From assembly GCA_020441385.1 (NCBI GenBank), contig JAGRMG010000033.1, positions 1 through 36,250 of the forward strand: a stretch of 36,250 bases of DNA, given 5' to 3'. Each line of letters starts with the position of its first letter. Within the stretch, counting starts at the first letter, position 1. Positions 8,732 through 16,144 of this stretch are shown here, piece after piece. The notes below the pieces were generated by a model. It did not search any database and was not told where the DNA came from. It worked only from the letters and a program-made list of their open reading frames with translations. A program made the translations under genes and the position numbers. The DNA comes from Paracoccaceae bacterium. Lineage in GTDB: Bacteria; Pseudomonadota; Alphaproteobacteria; Rhodobacterales; Rhodobacteraceae.

Positions 8732-9048
8732 GCCTCGCCCGGCACCATGAAGGCCCGCGCCAGCAACTCCGCCGCCGCCCGCGCCGCCGCGACGGGCCCG
8801 CCGTCGATCTCGGCGCGAAGCAGATCCTCGGCGTTCACGTCGGCCCCGCCGCCACGCAAGCCCGCCACCACCAGCGCCAGCACGTCCCGGCTGGAAAACC
8901 CGCCGCCCTCGAACCGCGTCACCAGATCGACCAGCGATCCCGCCTCCAGCACCTGTTCCAGTTCCGCCAGCGCCCCGAGCGTCAGCTTCAGCACGCGGCG
9001 CTGCCCGTCGATGACCAGCGCCACCTCGCCCCTCCACGGATTGGCCAT
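8728..9048 (-). CDS. GTA gp10, GTA-family tail chaperone (Phage_TAC_11-like, rcc01692 type)
   Basis: The 106-residue protein starts MANPWRGEVALVIDGQRRVLKLTLGALAELE-like and matches the 'gene transfer agent family protein' group related to phage tail assembly chaperones. The N-terminal half is a small beta domain (VALVIDGQRRVLKLTL), followed by helices. It lies 3 bp after the tail tube gene and ends in an ATGA overlap with gp10.1. This resembles the paired chaperones (such as lambda gpG/gpGT) found between tail tube and tape-measure genes, but here two separate genes replace a programmed frameshift. Confidence 0.88.
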   Translation of the reverse strand: MANPWRGEVALVIDGQRRVLKLTLGALAELEQVLEAGSLVDLVTRFEGGGFSSRDVLALVVAGLRGGGADVNAEDLLRAEIDGGPVAAARAAAELLARAFMVPGEA

Positions 9049-9051
9049 GGC

Positions 9052-9465
9052 TCAGATCGCGGTAAAGGACAGCGCCCCGGCGCTGGCCAGCGACAGCTCA
9101 TAGGTGGCCTCGCCATTGTGGCTGCCGGCATATTCGATCGCCGTGACCTGAAACGCCCCCTCGACGATGCCGAAATCGGGAATGATCACCTGGAACTCGG
9201 GCGTCTCGCCGTCAAAGAACAGCTGGCGCGCCCGTTCATCCGTCCCGGCATCGCGAAACACGCCCGACCCCGAGATCGCGGCCGACTTGACACCCGCGCC
9301 GGCCAGCAATTCGCGCCATCCGCCCTGACTTTCGAGGCTGGTGACATCCACGCTTTCCGAATTGAAACTGACGCGCGTCGCGCGCAGCCCCGCGATGGTT
9401 TCGAACTGACCGCCACCGGTCATGTCCACCTTGACCAAAAGGTCCTTGCCGTTCTGGGCTCCCAT
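9052..9465 (-). CDS. GTA gp9, major tail tube protein (TP901-1 family, rcc01691 type)
   Basis: The 137-residue protein begins MGAQNGKDLLVKVD and continues with ETIAGLRATRVSFNSESVDVTSLES, the conserved core of TP901-1-family major tail proteins. Most of the sequence is predicted beta strand, as expected for hexameric rings that stack into the tail tube. The length is normal for the family. ATG at 9465 is preceded by a GGAGG ribosome site, one of the strongest in the cluster, which fits the high copy number of the tube subunit. Confidence 0.93.
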   Translation of the reverse strand: MGAQNGKDLLVKVDMTGGGQFETIAGLRATRVSFNSESVDVTSLESQGGWRELLAGAGVKSAAISGSGVFRDAGTDERARQLFFDGETPEFQVIIPDFGIVEGAFQVTAIEYAGSHNGEATYELSLASAGALSFTAI

Positions 9466-9489
9466 GAGCGTCCTCCAAATCTGAAAGGT

Positions 9490-9903
9490 TTAGTTGTCTT
9501 CCACCCGGGCACGAAACCTCAGGTCTATCCGTCGCACCTGCCCGGCCCGCCCGCTGCGCCTTGCGCTCGCGCGTTCGAACCACAGCCCGACCAGCCGCCC
9601 GCGGCCCAGCGCAAGTTCGCCGTTCAACAGGGCATCGCCGACCGCGCCCGCCACACTCTTGGCAGCGGCGAACCCGCGGGCTTCGCTGATCACCGAAACG
9701 GTGAACCTGTGCAGCGCACCGGCACCGTCCGCATCGGACCGGTCGCGCACGTCTTCCGGTCCGAGACTGACGTAGGTCTCCGGCACCGGCCCGTCCGGCA
9801 GCGCATCGTAGACCCCCGCGCCTATCAGGGCGCCAAGCGCGGCATCGCTCCTCAACCGCTGATAGATGGCTTCCTGCAATGCCGCCGATACGCCGTAACT
9901 CAT
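9490..9903 (-). CDS. GTA gp8, DUF3168 tail terminator protein (rcc01690 type)
   Basis: The 137-residue protein has the DUF3168 pattern: an N-terminal helix (ALQEAIYQRLRSDAALGALIGAGVYDALP), the PYVSLG-like strand TYVSLGPEDV and a terminal strand pair. In RcGTA this protein caps the tail tube and joins it to the head connector. ATG at 9903 overlaps the gp7 stop as ATGA, so translation is probably coupled. Confidence 0.9.
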   Translation of the reverse strand: MSYGVSAALQEAIYQRLRSDAALGALIGAGVYDALPDGPVPETYVSLGPEDVRDRSDADGAGALHRFTVSVISEARGFAAAKSVAGAVGDALLNGELALGRGRLVGLWFERASARRSGRAGQVRRIDLRFRARVEDN

Positions 9904-10238
9904 GCCACCACCTCCGCATCCGCAAAGCAGGTCAGATGGCGCGCATCCTCTGCGCGCTCGGCGACCGCGCGGATCACGAACACCTGCGCCCCGTCGCGCA
10001 ATCGGTGCCCCGCCTGCGGCCGCATGGCCGACCCGTGGGGCGCCGCCCGCACGACGATCCTGTAGGCAACCGACGCGACCGGCGTTTCCGCCAATCCGCG
10101 CTCGCGCCCGCTGCGCGCACTCACCCGGCCCCAGACCTCGCCGCGCTCGGCCCAGACCTGCGCAAATCCGCCCGCCCCGTCATCGGCGCGCACAGGCGCC
10201 TCCAGCACCAGACGCCGGTTCAGACGCGGCGCGGTCAC
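9900..10238 (-). CDS. GTA gp7, head-tail adaptor / stopper protein (rcc01689 type)
   Basis: The 112-residue protein resembles small phage head-tail joining proteins (SPP1 gp16 / Phage_H_T_join family). It carries APRLNRRLVLEAPVRADDGAGGF, WAEVWGRV-like strands and a terminal FVIRAVAERAEDARHLTC segment. The start is inferred to be GTG at 10238, which overlaps the gp6 stop as GTGA; an ATG at 10310 in the same frame would give an unlikely 24-residue extension inside gp6. Confidence 0.87.
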   Translation of the reverse strand: MTAPRLNRRLVLEAPVRADDGAGGFAQVWAERGEVWGRVSARSGRERGLAETPVASVAYRIVVRAAPHGSAMRPQAGHRLRDGAQVFVIRAVAERAEDARHLTCFADAEVVA

Positions 10239-10834
10239 GATCCGGCTCCCAATGTGATCCGCGACACCCGATAGCGCTGAATGAGGCTGCTCACGCCGAA
10301 CGGCATGCACCCCTCCCCCAGCGCGGTGGTGTCACGGTACTCGTAATAGTGCGCCGCCAGCAGCATCACGGCCTGGCCCAGATCCGCCGGCAGTGCGCCC
10401 CAATCCGCCGCCATGCCGGCGCTGAACCCGATGCTGACCGACCCGCCCGCAGGCACCGCCGGCAGGCAGGCACCCCTGGGGCGCAGCCGCGGGCGCTGGC
10501 TGTCACGCTCCAGCCGATACGCATCCGGGTTCACGACCACGCGCGCCCCGCCCGCATCCTCAAGCGTGACCTGCGCCACCGAATTCACCGGCGCCACCGG
10601 CAATACCTGCCCCTCGGGGTTGCGCCATGCGCTCAGGGTCAACGAGAAATCGCGCACGATCAGAACCTTGCCCGTGCGCGCCTCTATCGCGGCGATCGCC
10701 GCCCGCAGGAAGCCCGACAGGATACCGTCCTGAAGACTCAGTTCGTCAAACCCTGTCCCCAGCCGCAAATGCGCCTTGAACCGGTCCACCGGCAGCGCCG
10801 CATCGGGCAGGGTGGTTTCCTCGATCAACATCAT
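10235..10834 (-). CDS. GTA gp6, head-tail connector/adaptor protein (rcc01688 type)
   Basis: The 199-residue protein matches phage gp6-like connector proteins that form the ring beneath the portal. It has a helical N-terminal region (VDRFKAHLRLGTGFDELSLQDGILSGFLRAAIAAIEARTGKVL) with the characteristic helix pair, then a beta-rich centre and a C-terminal helix (ALPADLGQAVMLLAAHYYEYRD). ATG at 10834 is preceded by GGAG at 7 nt; TTG at 10837 and ATG at 10831 are alternatives. It follows a 169-bp gap after the capsid gene. Confidence 0.9.
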   Translation of the reverse strand: MMLIEETTLPDAALPVDRFKAHLRLGTGFDELSLQDGILSGFLRAAIAAIEARTGKVLIVRDFSLTLSAWRNPEGQVLPVAPVNSVAQVTLEDAGGARVVVNPDAYRLERDSQRPRLRPRGACLPAVPAGGSVSIGFSAGMAADWGALPADLGQAVMLLAAHYYEYRDTTALGEGCMPFGVSSLIQRYRVSRITLGAGS

Positions 10835-10969
10835 CAATTCACTCCGCAGATCCGGCCCATCGGGGCCCGTTCATCGTCAATGCGCGGACGCGCGCCACCC
10901 CACGTTGCTCGGACGGAGGGGAACAGCTAGACAACGCGGGGGGTCTCGCCTGGCACGCGCCCGCGACGA

Positions 10970-10986
10970 GGCCGGAACGACCGGCC
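10970..10986 (-). other. GC-rich stem-loop just after the capsid gene
   Basis: A perfect inverted repeat, GGCCGG - AACGA - CCGGCC, lies 17-34 nt past the capsid stop codon in the 169-bp gap between gp5 and gp6. No T-run follows on the minus strand, so it is not a standard intrinsic terminator. It could stabilise the capsid end of the transcript or attenuate read-through, giving more capsid than connector. The rest of the gap shows no gene. Confidence 0.4.
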
Positions 10987-11003
10987 CCGCCACCCGGCCC
11001 CGC

Positions 11004-12182
11004 CTACGCGACGCCGAATTTCAGCAGCTTGATCGCCGCAAAGTCGCTGACATCGCCACCCACGCGCTTGGTGGCGTAAAACAGCACGTGCGGCTTGGCG
11101 CTGAACGGATCGCGCAGCACCCGCAGATCGGGGCGCTCGGCCACGGTATATCCGGCCTCGAAATCGCCGAACGCGATGGCAAAGGCGTCGGTGTCCCCGT
11201 CCGGCATGTCCTCGGCGATCACCACCGGATAACCCATCAGCCGCGCCGGCTCACCGGCAGCCAGCCCGTCCGACCACAGGAAGCGGCCGTCATTGTCCTT
11301 TAGCTTGCGCACCACGCCCGCGGTTTTCGAGTTCATCACGAAACTGGCATTGCCGCGGTACTGCGCGCCCAGCGCATAGACCAGATCGACGATATGATCG
11401 GGATCCAGGTCGCCCGCGATTCCGGTCGGCACATAGCCGATATTGCCCCAGGCCCACACGTCGTTATCCACTTTGGGATGCGCCAGCACGCCCTTGGGCT
11501 TGTCGATACCGTCACCGTTGATGAACGCCGCCGCCTCGGCGCGCGCGAACTTGTCGGCGATACGGCCCGCCAGCCAGCCCTCGATATCGAAGGCGCTGTC
11601 ATCCAGCAGCCGCTGGCTGGCCTTGGGCATCGCACTCAGCTCGTGCAGCGGAATCGAGATGCGGTCGATCTGCGGCGTCCCGGTCTCGCTCGCCGGCCCC
11701 GCCTCGGTCGCCCAGCCGGCGCCGATATCGGTGTGATCCACCAGCACGTCAAAGCTGGTCGCCTCGACATTGACGACCGAGGCGATCGAACGGATCGACG
11801 CGGTCGCATGCAGCACCGATTTCACCCGCTCGGCGGTCTGCGGATCGACCAGATAGCCGCCATCGCCGGCCACCGCGCTCGACATCGCCTTGCCCTCCAG
11901 GTCAAGCCCGCGCAGCGCATCGTCGTCGCCGCTGCGAAGATAGGCGTCAAACGCCTTCTGGTGCGGGGCGCCCGCATCGGGGCTCGCGGCCAGGTGCGGG
12001 CGCGCCGCAAAGGTGGTTTTCCGATCCAGCATGGTCAGTCGCTCTTCCGTCTGCTTCAGTTTCGATTGAATGTCGTCCCGGAACGACTTGAGTTCACTCA
12101 CGAAGCTGCTCATCGCCTGCTTCATGTCCCGAACCCCGGACACATGGTCCCCGCTCAAGGCCGGATTGTCGGTCTTGCTCAT
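11004..12182 (-). CDS. GTA gp5, major capsid protein (HK97 fold, rcc01687 type)
   Basis: The 392-residue protein is the HK97-family shell subunit. The N-terminal ~100 residues (MKQAMSSFVSELKSFRDDIQSKLKQTEERL region) are a coiled-coil scaffold domain normally removed by the prohead protease encoded upstream. The mature part begins near the AMSSAVAGDGGYLVDPQ segment, followed by the family's conserved ATEAGPASETGTPQIDRISIPLHELSAMPKASQRLLDDS region. ATG at 12182 has a GGAAGGA ribosome site 7 nt upstream; a GTG two codons earlier is less likely. All HK97-fold landmarks are intact. Confidence 0.95.
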   Translation of the reverse strand: MSKTDNPALSGDHVSGVRDMKQAMSSFVSELKSFRDDIQSKLKQTEERLTMLDRKTTFAARPHLAASPDAGAPHQKAFDAYLRSGDDDALRGLDLEGKAMSSAVAGDGGYLVDPQTAERVKSVLHATASIRSIASVVNVEATSFDVLVDHTDIGAGWATEAGPASETGTPQIDRISIPLHELSAMPKASQRLLDDSAFDIEGWLAGRIADKFARAEAAAFINGDGIDKPKGVLAHPKVDNDVWAWGNIGYVPTGIAGDLDPDHIVDLVYALGAQYRGNASFVMNSKTAGVVRKLKDNDGRFLWSDGLAAGEPARLMGYPVVIAEDMPDGDTDAFAIAFGDFEAGYTVAERPDLRVLRDPFSAKPHVLFYATKRVGGDVSDFAAIKLLKFGVA

Positions 12183-12218
12183 CAGCACTTCCTTCCGATG
12201 CGTGACTTTTCGGCGCGG

Positions 12219-12797
12219 CTAGTTGCGCGCCAGTTCCAGCCGCGCGCCCTCCAGGGCGGCCGCCAATTCGCGCAGGGTGTTCATGGTTCCGGGCTCATCG
12301 CCCTTGCCCGCCACCCGCGCACTGGGCAGCATCGGGAACGTCACCAGCGACACTTCCCAAAGCTCCAGTTCGCTCAGGACCCGCTGGCCCTTGTCGTTCT
12401 TGCCCGCGCGCCGCGTGCGATACCCGATGGAAAGCCCGTCGATGGCCCCCGCCGCGATCAGCGCCGCCGCCTCGCGCCCCTGCCGCGTGCTGTCCAGCAA
12501 CCGCCCCTTCACCCACAGCCCGCGCGCATCCTCGCGCACCTCGTCCCAGACGCCGATCGGCTGGGCCGGGTCGTGCTGCCACAGCATCTTGACCCGGCAC
12601 CCCTCCGCCTCCAGCGCCGCGATCGAACGGCGGTAGGCCCCCGCCTGCACGACATCGCCGCCCTGATCGGCCACACCGAACAGGCTGGCATAGCCGGAAA
12701 TCACGGCACCGTCCTGCACGCTCAAACCGCCGCCGAACCGGGCGAACTTGTGCTCCAGGCACCCATCTGACTCCATGAAGATCCCACTGTAGTCCAT
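12219..12797 (-). CDS. GTA gp4, prohead protease (HK97 family, rcc01686 type)
   Basis: The 192-residue serine protease matures the capsid by removing the scaffold domain of gp5. The conserved fold is visible in ISGYASLFGVADQGGDVVQAGAY, followed by the catalytic His in KMLWQHDPAQPIGVW and the catalytic Ser in the GLSIGYR segment. Gly/Arg and the ELWEVSLVTFPM motif complete the family pattern. ATG at 12797 lies 13 nt after the preceding stop, with GGAG at 8 nt; an in-frame TTG at 12803 is less likely. Confidence 0.93.
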   Translation of the reverse strand: MDYSGIFMESDGCLEHKFARFGGGLSVQDGAVISGYASLFGVADQGGDVVQAGAYRRSIAALEAEGCRVKMLWQHDPAQPIGVWDEVREDARGLWVKGRLLDSTRQGREAAALIAAGAIDGLSIGYRTRRAGKNDKGQRVLSELELWEVSLVTFPMLPSARVAGKGDEPGTMNTLRELAAALEGARLELARN

Positions 12798-12810
12798 TGT
12801 CAAAACTCCG

Positions 12811-13038
12811 CTATTGCGCCGCCGCCATGACCGACTGAAAGGCTTGCGCGAGGATCACCCCGGCCACGCCGTAAACGCTCAGCCACAACCGCCGCTCCAG
12901 CCGCTCCATCATCTCCTCCAGCCGGTCCAGCCGCAGGTTCAGATGTTCGTGATGAATCGAACTGACCCGCTCATGCGCCGCCAGCCGCAGCCCGGGCGCG
13001 CAGTCGAACGGCTCGTAGATCCGGCGCTGCTCAGTCAT
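12811..13038 (-). CDS. Small GTA membrane protein between portal and protease genes (g3.5 position)
   Basis: The 75-residue protein has an N-terminal polar segment, a helical coiled-coil stretch rich in Leu/Glu/Arg (LNLRLDRLEEMMERLERR, about 33-51) and one C-terminal transmembrane helix (about 52-72). It would be a tail-anchored inner-membrane protein. A short membrane protein is known at this position in RcGTA-type clusters (orfg3.5), but its role is unclear; prohead docking to the membrane during assembly is a guess. ATG at 13038 overlaps the portal stop codon (ATGACTGA) and has a GGAAGG ribosome site. Confidence 0.8.
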   Translation of the reverse strand: MTEQRRIYEPFDCAPGLRLAAHERVSSIHHEHLNLRLDRLEEMMERLERRLWLSVYGVAGVILAQAFQSVMAAAQ

Positions 13039-14212
13039 CGGCACCGCCTTCCGGCAAGGCCGGCAGCCCCAGCAGCGCCCGCTTCTCCGCCTGGGTCAGA
13101 AACGTCGAACCCGACACCCGCGCCCATTGCGCATCGCGCTCGGCGGCCAGCGCCGGAACCTGATCCAGATCGGGTTTCAGCTCCAGCGCCTCGCCCTGAA
13201 ACCGCGACAGCCAGTCCGACAGCGCCGCCGCCACCCGGCTCGCCAGCGGCAGAACCGCCAGACGATAGAAGGCGCGGTTGGCCTCCTGGTAATTGGCATA
13301 GGTCGCATCGCCCGGAATTCCCAACAGCATCGGCGGCACCCCGAAGGCCAGCGCGATCTCGCGCGCCGCCGTTTCCTTGGTTTTCTGGAACTCCATGTCG
13401 CTGGGCGAAAACCCCATGGGTTTCCAGTCAAGCCCGCCTTCCAGCACCATCGGCCGCCCGGCATTGCGCGCGCCCTGGAAATTGGCCTCGATCTCGTCGC
13501 TCAGCCGGCGGAACTGATCTTCCGCCATGACGCCCTGCCCGTCCGAACCCTGCCAGACCAGCGCCCCGCTGGGCCTTGCCGCATTGTCAAGCAGCGATTT
13601 CGACCAGCGCGAGGCACTGTTGTGCACATCCACCGCCGTCGCCGCCGCCTGCATCGGCGAGAATCCGTAATGGTCGTCCTGCGGGTGAAAGCTGCGCACA
13701 TGACAGATCGGCGATACCCCACCGCCCACCGCGAACCGGTGCGTTCTGGCACCCACCGCATATTCATAGGCCACCGGCCAGCCATCGGCACCGGGAACCA
13801 CGCTCATGCGGTCCGAGCGCAGCACATGCAGTTCGGCGGGAAACCCGTCCCCCCCGGGCACCGCCTCCAGATAGGCATTGCCCGAAAGCAGCAATTGCCC
13901 GAACAGCGCCTCGAGCAGCTCCGCCCGCCCCTGCGCCGCGTTCGGCCGCCGCACCAGGTCCAGAACCGGATGCTCGTCATAGCGGCGAACCCGGTCCTGA
14001 AGGATCAGCGGCAGGGCCGCCGCCGCCTCGGCGATCAGCTTGACACAGCGAAACCCCACCGGATTGCCGGCAAACCCCGCCCGGGTCAGCGACACGGTAT
14101 CGCGCGGGCTCCAGGCGACGCGCCCGGCGCCGTGCCATGCCACCACCGGCCCGGCCGCACTCGCCTTGGTCTCGCACGCCCTCTCGGACCGCCGCAAGAA
14201 ATCGAAAACCAT
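13031..14212 (-). CDS. GTA gp3, portal protein (HK97 family, rcc01684 type)
   Basis: The 393-residue protein forms the dodecameric portal at one capsid vertex, through which DNA enters and leaves. Family landmarks are present: the N-terminal VVAWHGAGRVAWSPRD segment, FRCVKLIAEAAAALPL, LLLSGNAYLEAVPG, IRSFHPQDD-like VRSFHPQDDHYGFSPMQAA, and the C-terminal REIALAFGVPPMLLGIPGDATYANYQEANRAFY motif that defines phage portal proteins. The length is normal. ATG at 14212 has a short AGGAG site upstream. A 201-bp gap with no visible gene separates it from gp2. Confidence 0.95.
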   Translation of the reverse strand: MVFDFLRRSERACETKASAAGPVVAWHGAGRVAWSPRDTVSLTRAGFAGNPVGFRCVKLIAEAAAALPLILQDRVRRYDEHPVLDLVRRPNAAQGRAELLEALFGQLLLSGNAYLEAVPGGDGFPAELHVLRSDRMSVVPGADGWPVAYEYAVGARTHRFAVGGGVSPICHVRSFHPQDDHYGFSPMQAAATAVDVHNSASRWSKSLLDNAARPSGALVWQGSDGQGVMAEDQFRRLSDEIEANFQGARNAGRPMVLEGGLDWKPMGFSPSDMEFQKTKETAAREIALAFGVPPMLLGIPGDATYANYQEANRAFYRLAVLPLASRVAAALSDWLSRFQGEALELKPDLDQVPALAAERDAQWARVSGSTFLTQAEKRALLGLPALPEGGADD

Positions 14213-14413
14213 GCCTCATGCTCCTATCTGTTCGCGCCCGCCACCGGCCGGCCCGCTTCCCAACCCGCATCCCGGCTCCGTTGCGATCCCTTATGCCGCA
14301 AACCTGCCAACAAGCCGCAAACCCACCGCCCGCAGCGAACGCAACGCCCCGCCAGCCGCTTCTTTCTGGTCGCAAATACTCGATTCCCGCGCAGCGGCAC
14401 GTCGCAGCCCCGG
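14213..14413 (-). other. 201-bp gap between large terminase and portal genes
   Basis: No convincing gene is visible. Read on the minus strand it holds two direct copies of GTTTGCGGC about 20 nt apart, followed by the portal ribosome site (AGGAG). The gap is unusually long for this otherwise tightly overlapped operon and could hold an internal promoter or processing site, but no standard promoter was recognised. Confidence 0.3.
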
Positions 14414-15784
14414 CTACAGCACCCGCACCCGCGGCCGCCGCCACCTGGCCGCCGGCGCGATCATCAGCTCATGCAGCGCCCAGACCAGCGCATCGACGCG
14501 ATCGGGCGAACCCCGGCCCTCGAACCCGCGCGCCGTCATCAGGCACATCTGGTCCTCCAGATCGGCCAGCCCGGCGCCATGGCGCACCCGCCCCTGCTCG
14601 TAAAGGGCCGCCACCGGCTCGGCCCGCGCCACCTTGCCGCGCGCTGCCCGTACGCTGCGGTAGGGCACCATCGGATCGGCCTGGCGCAGCACCTCCTCGA
14701 CCAGCTGCCCGCCCTGGTTCACCTCGGCCACCAGCCGCTCGGCGCCGAATTCCTCCATCGCCGCGATCGCCGCCCGCGCCCAGCCCAACGGCCCGACCCC
14801 CTGCACCGTCCGGTCGGCCAGCACATAGGCCCGCCAGTCCTGCGGCGGCCCCTGCACCTGCGCGCCCGCCACGACGATGCCGCAGGCGTCCGCACCCGCG
14901 CCGCCGCTGACCGAAGGGTCCACGGCCACAACCACCCGGTCCAGCGCAGGCACCGACGCCACCCGCGCCGCCTCCAGCATTGCGCCGCTCCACAAGGCCC
15001 CCTCGGCATCAGCCAGCAGGATCCCGTCCAGTTCCTGCCGCCCCAGCCGCGTGCCGGCATAGCGCGCCCGCACCTCCGCCAGGAAAGACGCCGCCAGATT
15101 GGCCCGGTTCGCCTCGGTGGGCGCATGCGTCGCCACCGTCGAGGAGGCAGCCAGCAGCGCCTTCAGCACCCCGACATTGCGCGGCGTCGTCGTCACGCAG
15201 ACCCGCGGATCCTCGCCCAGCCGCAGCGCGAATTGCAGCATGTCCCAGGTCTCTTCCGCGCGTTTCCACTTGGCCAGCTCGTCCACCCAGGCGGCATCGA
15301 ACTGCGGCCCGCGCAGGCCCTCCGGGTCATGCGCCGAAAACGTCTGCGCCTCGGCGCCGTTGGGCCAGATCAGCCGGCGTTCGCCGGCCTTCCAGACCGG
15401 CCGGCGGTCGGGCGGCGAACAGGCCAGGATGCCGCTGTCGCCGAACACCATGACATCGCGCACCTGATCGAATGTCTCGCCCACCAGGGCGAGCCTGCGG
15501 CAGCGCCCGCCCTCCGTCGGGCCGGCGCCCTCGACGACGCTGCGCACCCATTCCGCGCCGGCCCGGGTCTTGCCGGCTCCGCGCCCGCCCAGCACGACCC
15601 AGGACCGCCAGCCGCCCCCGGGCGGCAACTGATGCGCATGGGCCCAGAACTCGAACAGGAAAGGGAGGGCCATGAGCCCTCCCTCCCCGATCTCACTCAG
15701 GAATTCCTCCCGGATCCGCGCAGGCGCGCAGGCGAGCCAGGCGGCCCCCGATCTCAAGCCGGGCCCGGTCGAGGTCGAGAGCAT
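14414..15784 (-). CDS. GTA gp2, large terminase ATPase/nuclease (rcc01683 type)
   Basis: The 456-residue protein pumps and cuts DNA during head filling. The N-terminal ATPase domain has a Walker A motif GGRGAGKT at about 66-73 and a Walker B segment ending in the AWVDELAKW stretch. The C-terminal nuclease domain shows the acidic motif VVVAVDPSVSGGAGAD. I chose ATG at 15784 because the WLACAPARIREEFLSEIGEGGLMALPFLFEFW-type N-terminal helices, which lie before the ATPase core, are common in this family. That choice makes it overlap gp1 by about 92 bp. An ATG at 15673 with a strong GGAGGGAGG site is an alternative giving a shorter protein. Confidence 0.93.
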   Translation of the reverse strand: MLSTSTGPGLRSGAAWLACAPARIREEFLSEIGEGGLMALPFLFEFWAHAHQLPPGGGWRSWVVLGGRGAGKTRAGAEWVRSVVEGAGPTEGGRCRRLALVGETFDQVRDVMVFGDSGILACSPPDRRPVWKAGERRLIWPNGAEAQTFSAHDPEGLRGPQFDAAWVDELAKWKRAEETWDMLQFALRLGEDPRVCVTTTPRNVGVLKALLAASSTVATHAPTEANRANLAASFLAEVRARYAGTRLGRQELDGILLADAEGALWSGAMLEAARVASVPALDRVVVAVDPSVSGGAGADACGIVVAGAQVQGPPQDWRAYVLADRTVQGVGPLGWARAAIAAMEEFGAERLVAEVNQGGQLVEEVLRQADPMVPYRSVRAARGKVARAEPVAALYEQGRVRHGAGLADLEDQMCLMTARGFEGRGSPDRVDALVWALHELMIAPAARWRRPRVRVL

Positions 15785-16037
15785 AGCCCCCCCGAACGAT
15801 TCCCGCCTGTCTGTGTTGTTGCTCGACAAAACGCTCCTCCACGTTCTGGCAGGACCGGATCAGCTTTACCAGCTGCTCCACCTGCCGGTTGCCTCCGGCC
15901 AGATCGGCATCCCCCCCCGCCTCGATCCGCCGCTTCAGGTCTTCCGCCTGCCGCCGCAGATCGCGAACCGAATCCTCAAGCGACCGAAGCAGATCGGCCG
16001 TCCGCGACACCCGCTCATCCGGGGTAATCAAAGTCAT
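15693..16037 (-). CDS. GTA gp1, small terminase subunit (rcc01682 type)
   Basis: The 114-residue protein is the first gene of the GTA operon. It is highly charged and predicted helical, with a heptad-like stretch (TADLLRSLEDSVRDLRRQAEDLKRRIEAG, about 13-42) that should form a coiled coil for oligomerisation. No helix-turn-helix DNA-binding domain is evident, unlike phage small terminases. This fits the known near-random packaging of host DNA by GTAs. ATG at 16037 was chosen over an upstream start at 16106 because sequence before it does not resemble the family. Its 3' end overlaps gp2. Confidence 0.85.
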   Translation of the reverse strand: MTLITPDERVSRTADLLRSLEDSVRDLRRQAEDLKRRIEAGGDADLAGGNRQVEQLVKLIRSCQNVEERFVEQQHRQAGIVRGGYALDLDRARLEIGGRLARLRACADPGGIPE

Positions 16038-16092
16038 GTGTGATGTGACCTCATGCGAGAGTGATCTCCGCACGAGAGAAACGGAAAAGCGA

Positions 16093-16113
16093 CCGCCGGG
16101 TGACACCCCGCGG
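16093..16113 (-). promoter_or_regulatory. Imperfect palindrome in the GTA leader
   Basis: An inverted repeat centred at 16103 pairs CCGC with GCGG on the outside and GGGTG with CACCC on the inside (one mismatch pair and a single central base). It lies between the promoter and gp1, about 25-45 nt past the predicted transcription start. It may be a protein-binding operator. A one-base loop makes a hairpin less likely. Confidence 0.35.
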
Positions 16114-16144
16114 CCGCTCGCCCAGTTCTTCTAGCTTGACACAA

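Noticed and set aside
13127-16027. A 966-residue open frame on the plus strand opposite the GTA genes
   Set aside because: It is a GC-rich antisense shadow: the protein is Arg/His/Pro/Gln rich with no domain pattern, and the minus strand carries clear terminase and portal genes.
16136-16141. A plus-strand TTGACA as promoter for a gene to the right
   Set aside because: No -10 box occurs at suitable spacing and no plus-strand gene follows; it is the mirror of a minus-strand feature.
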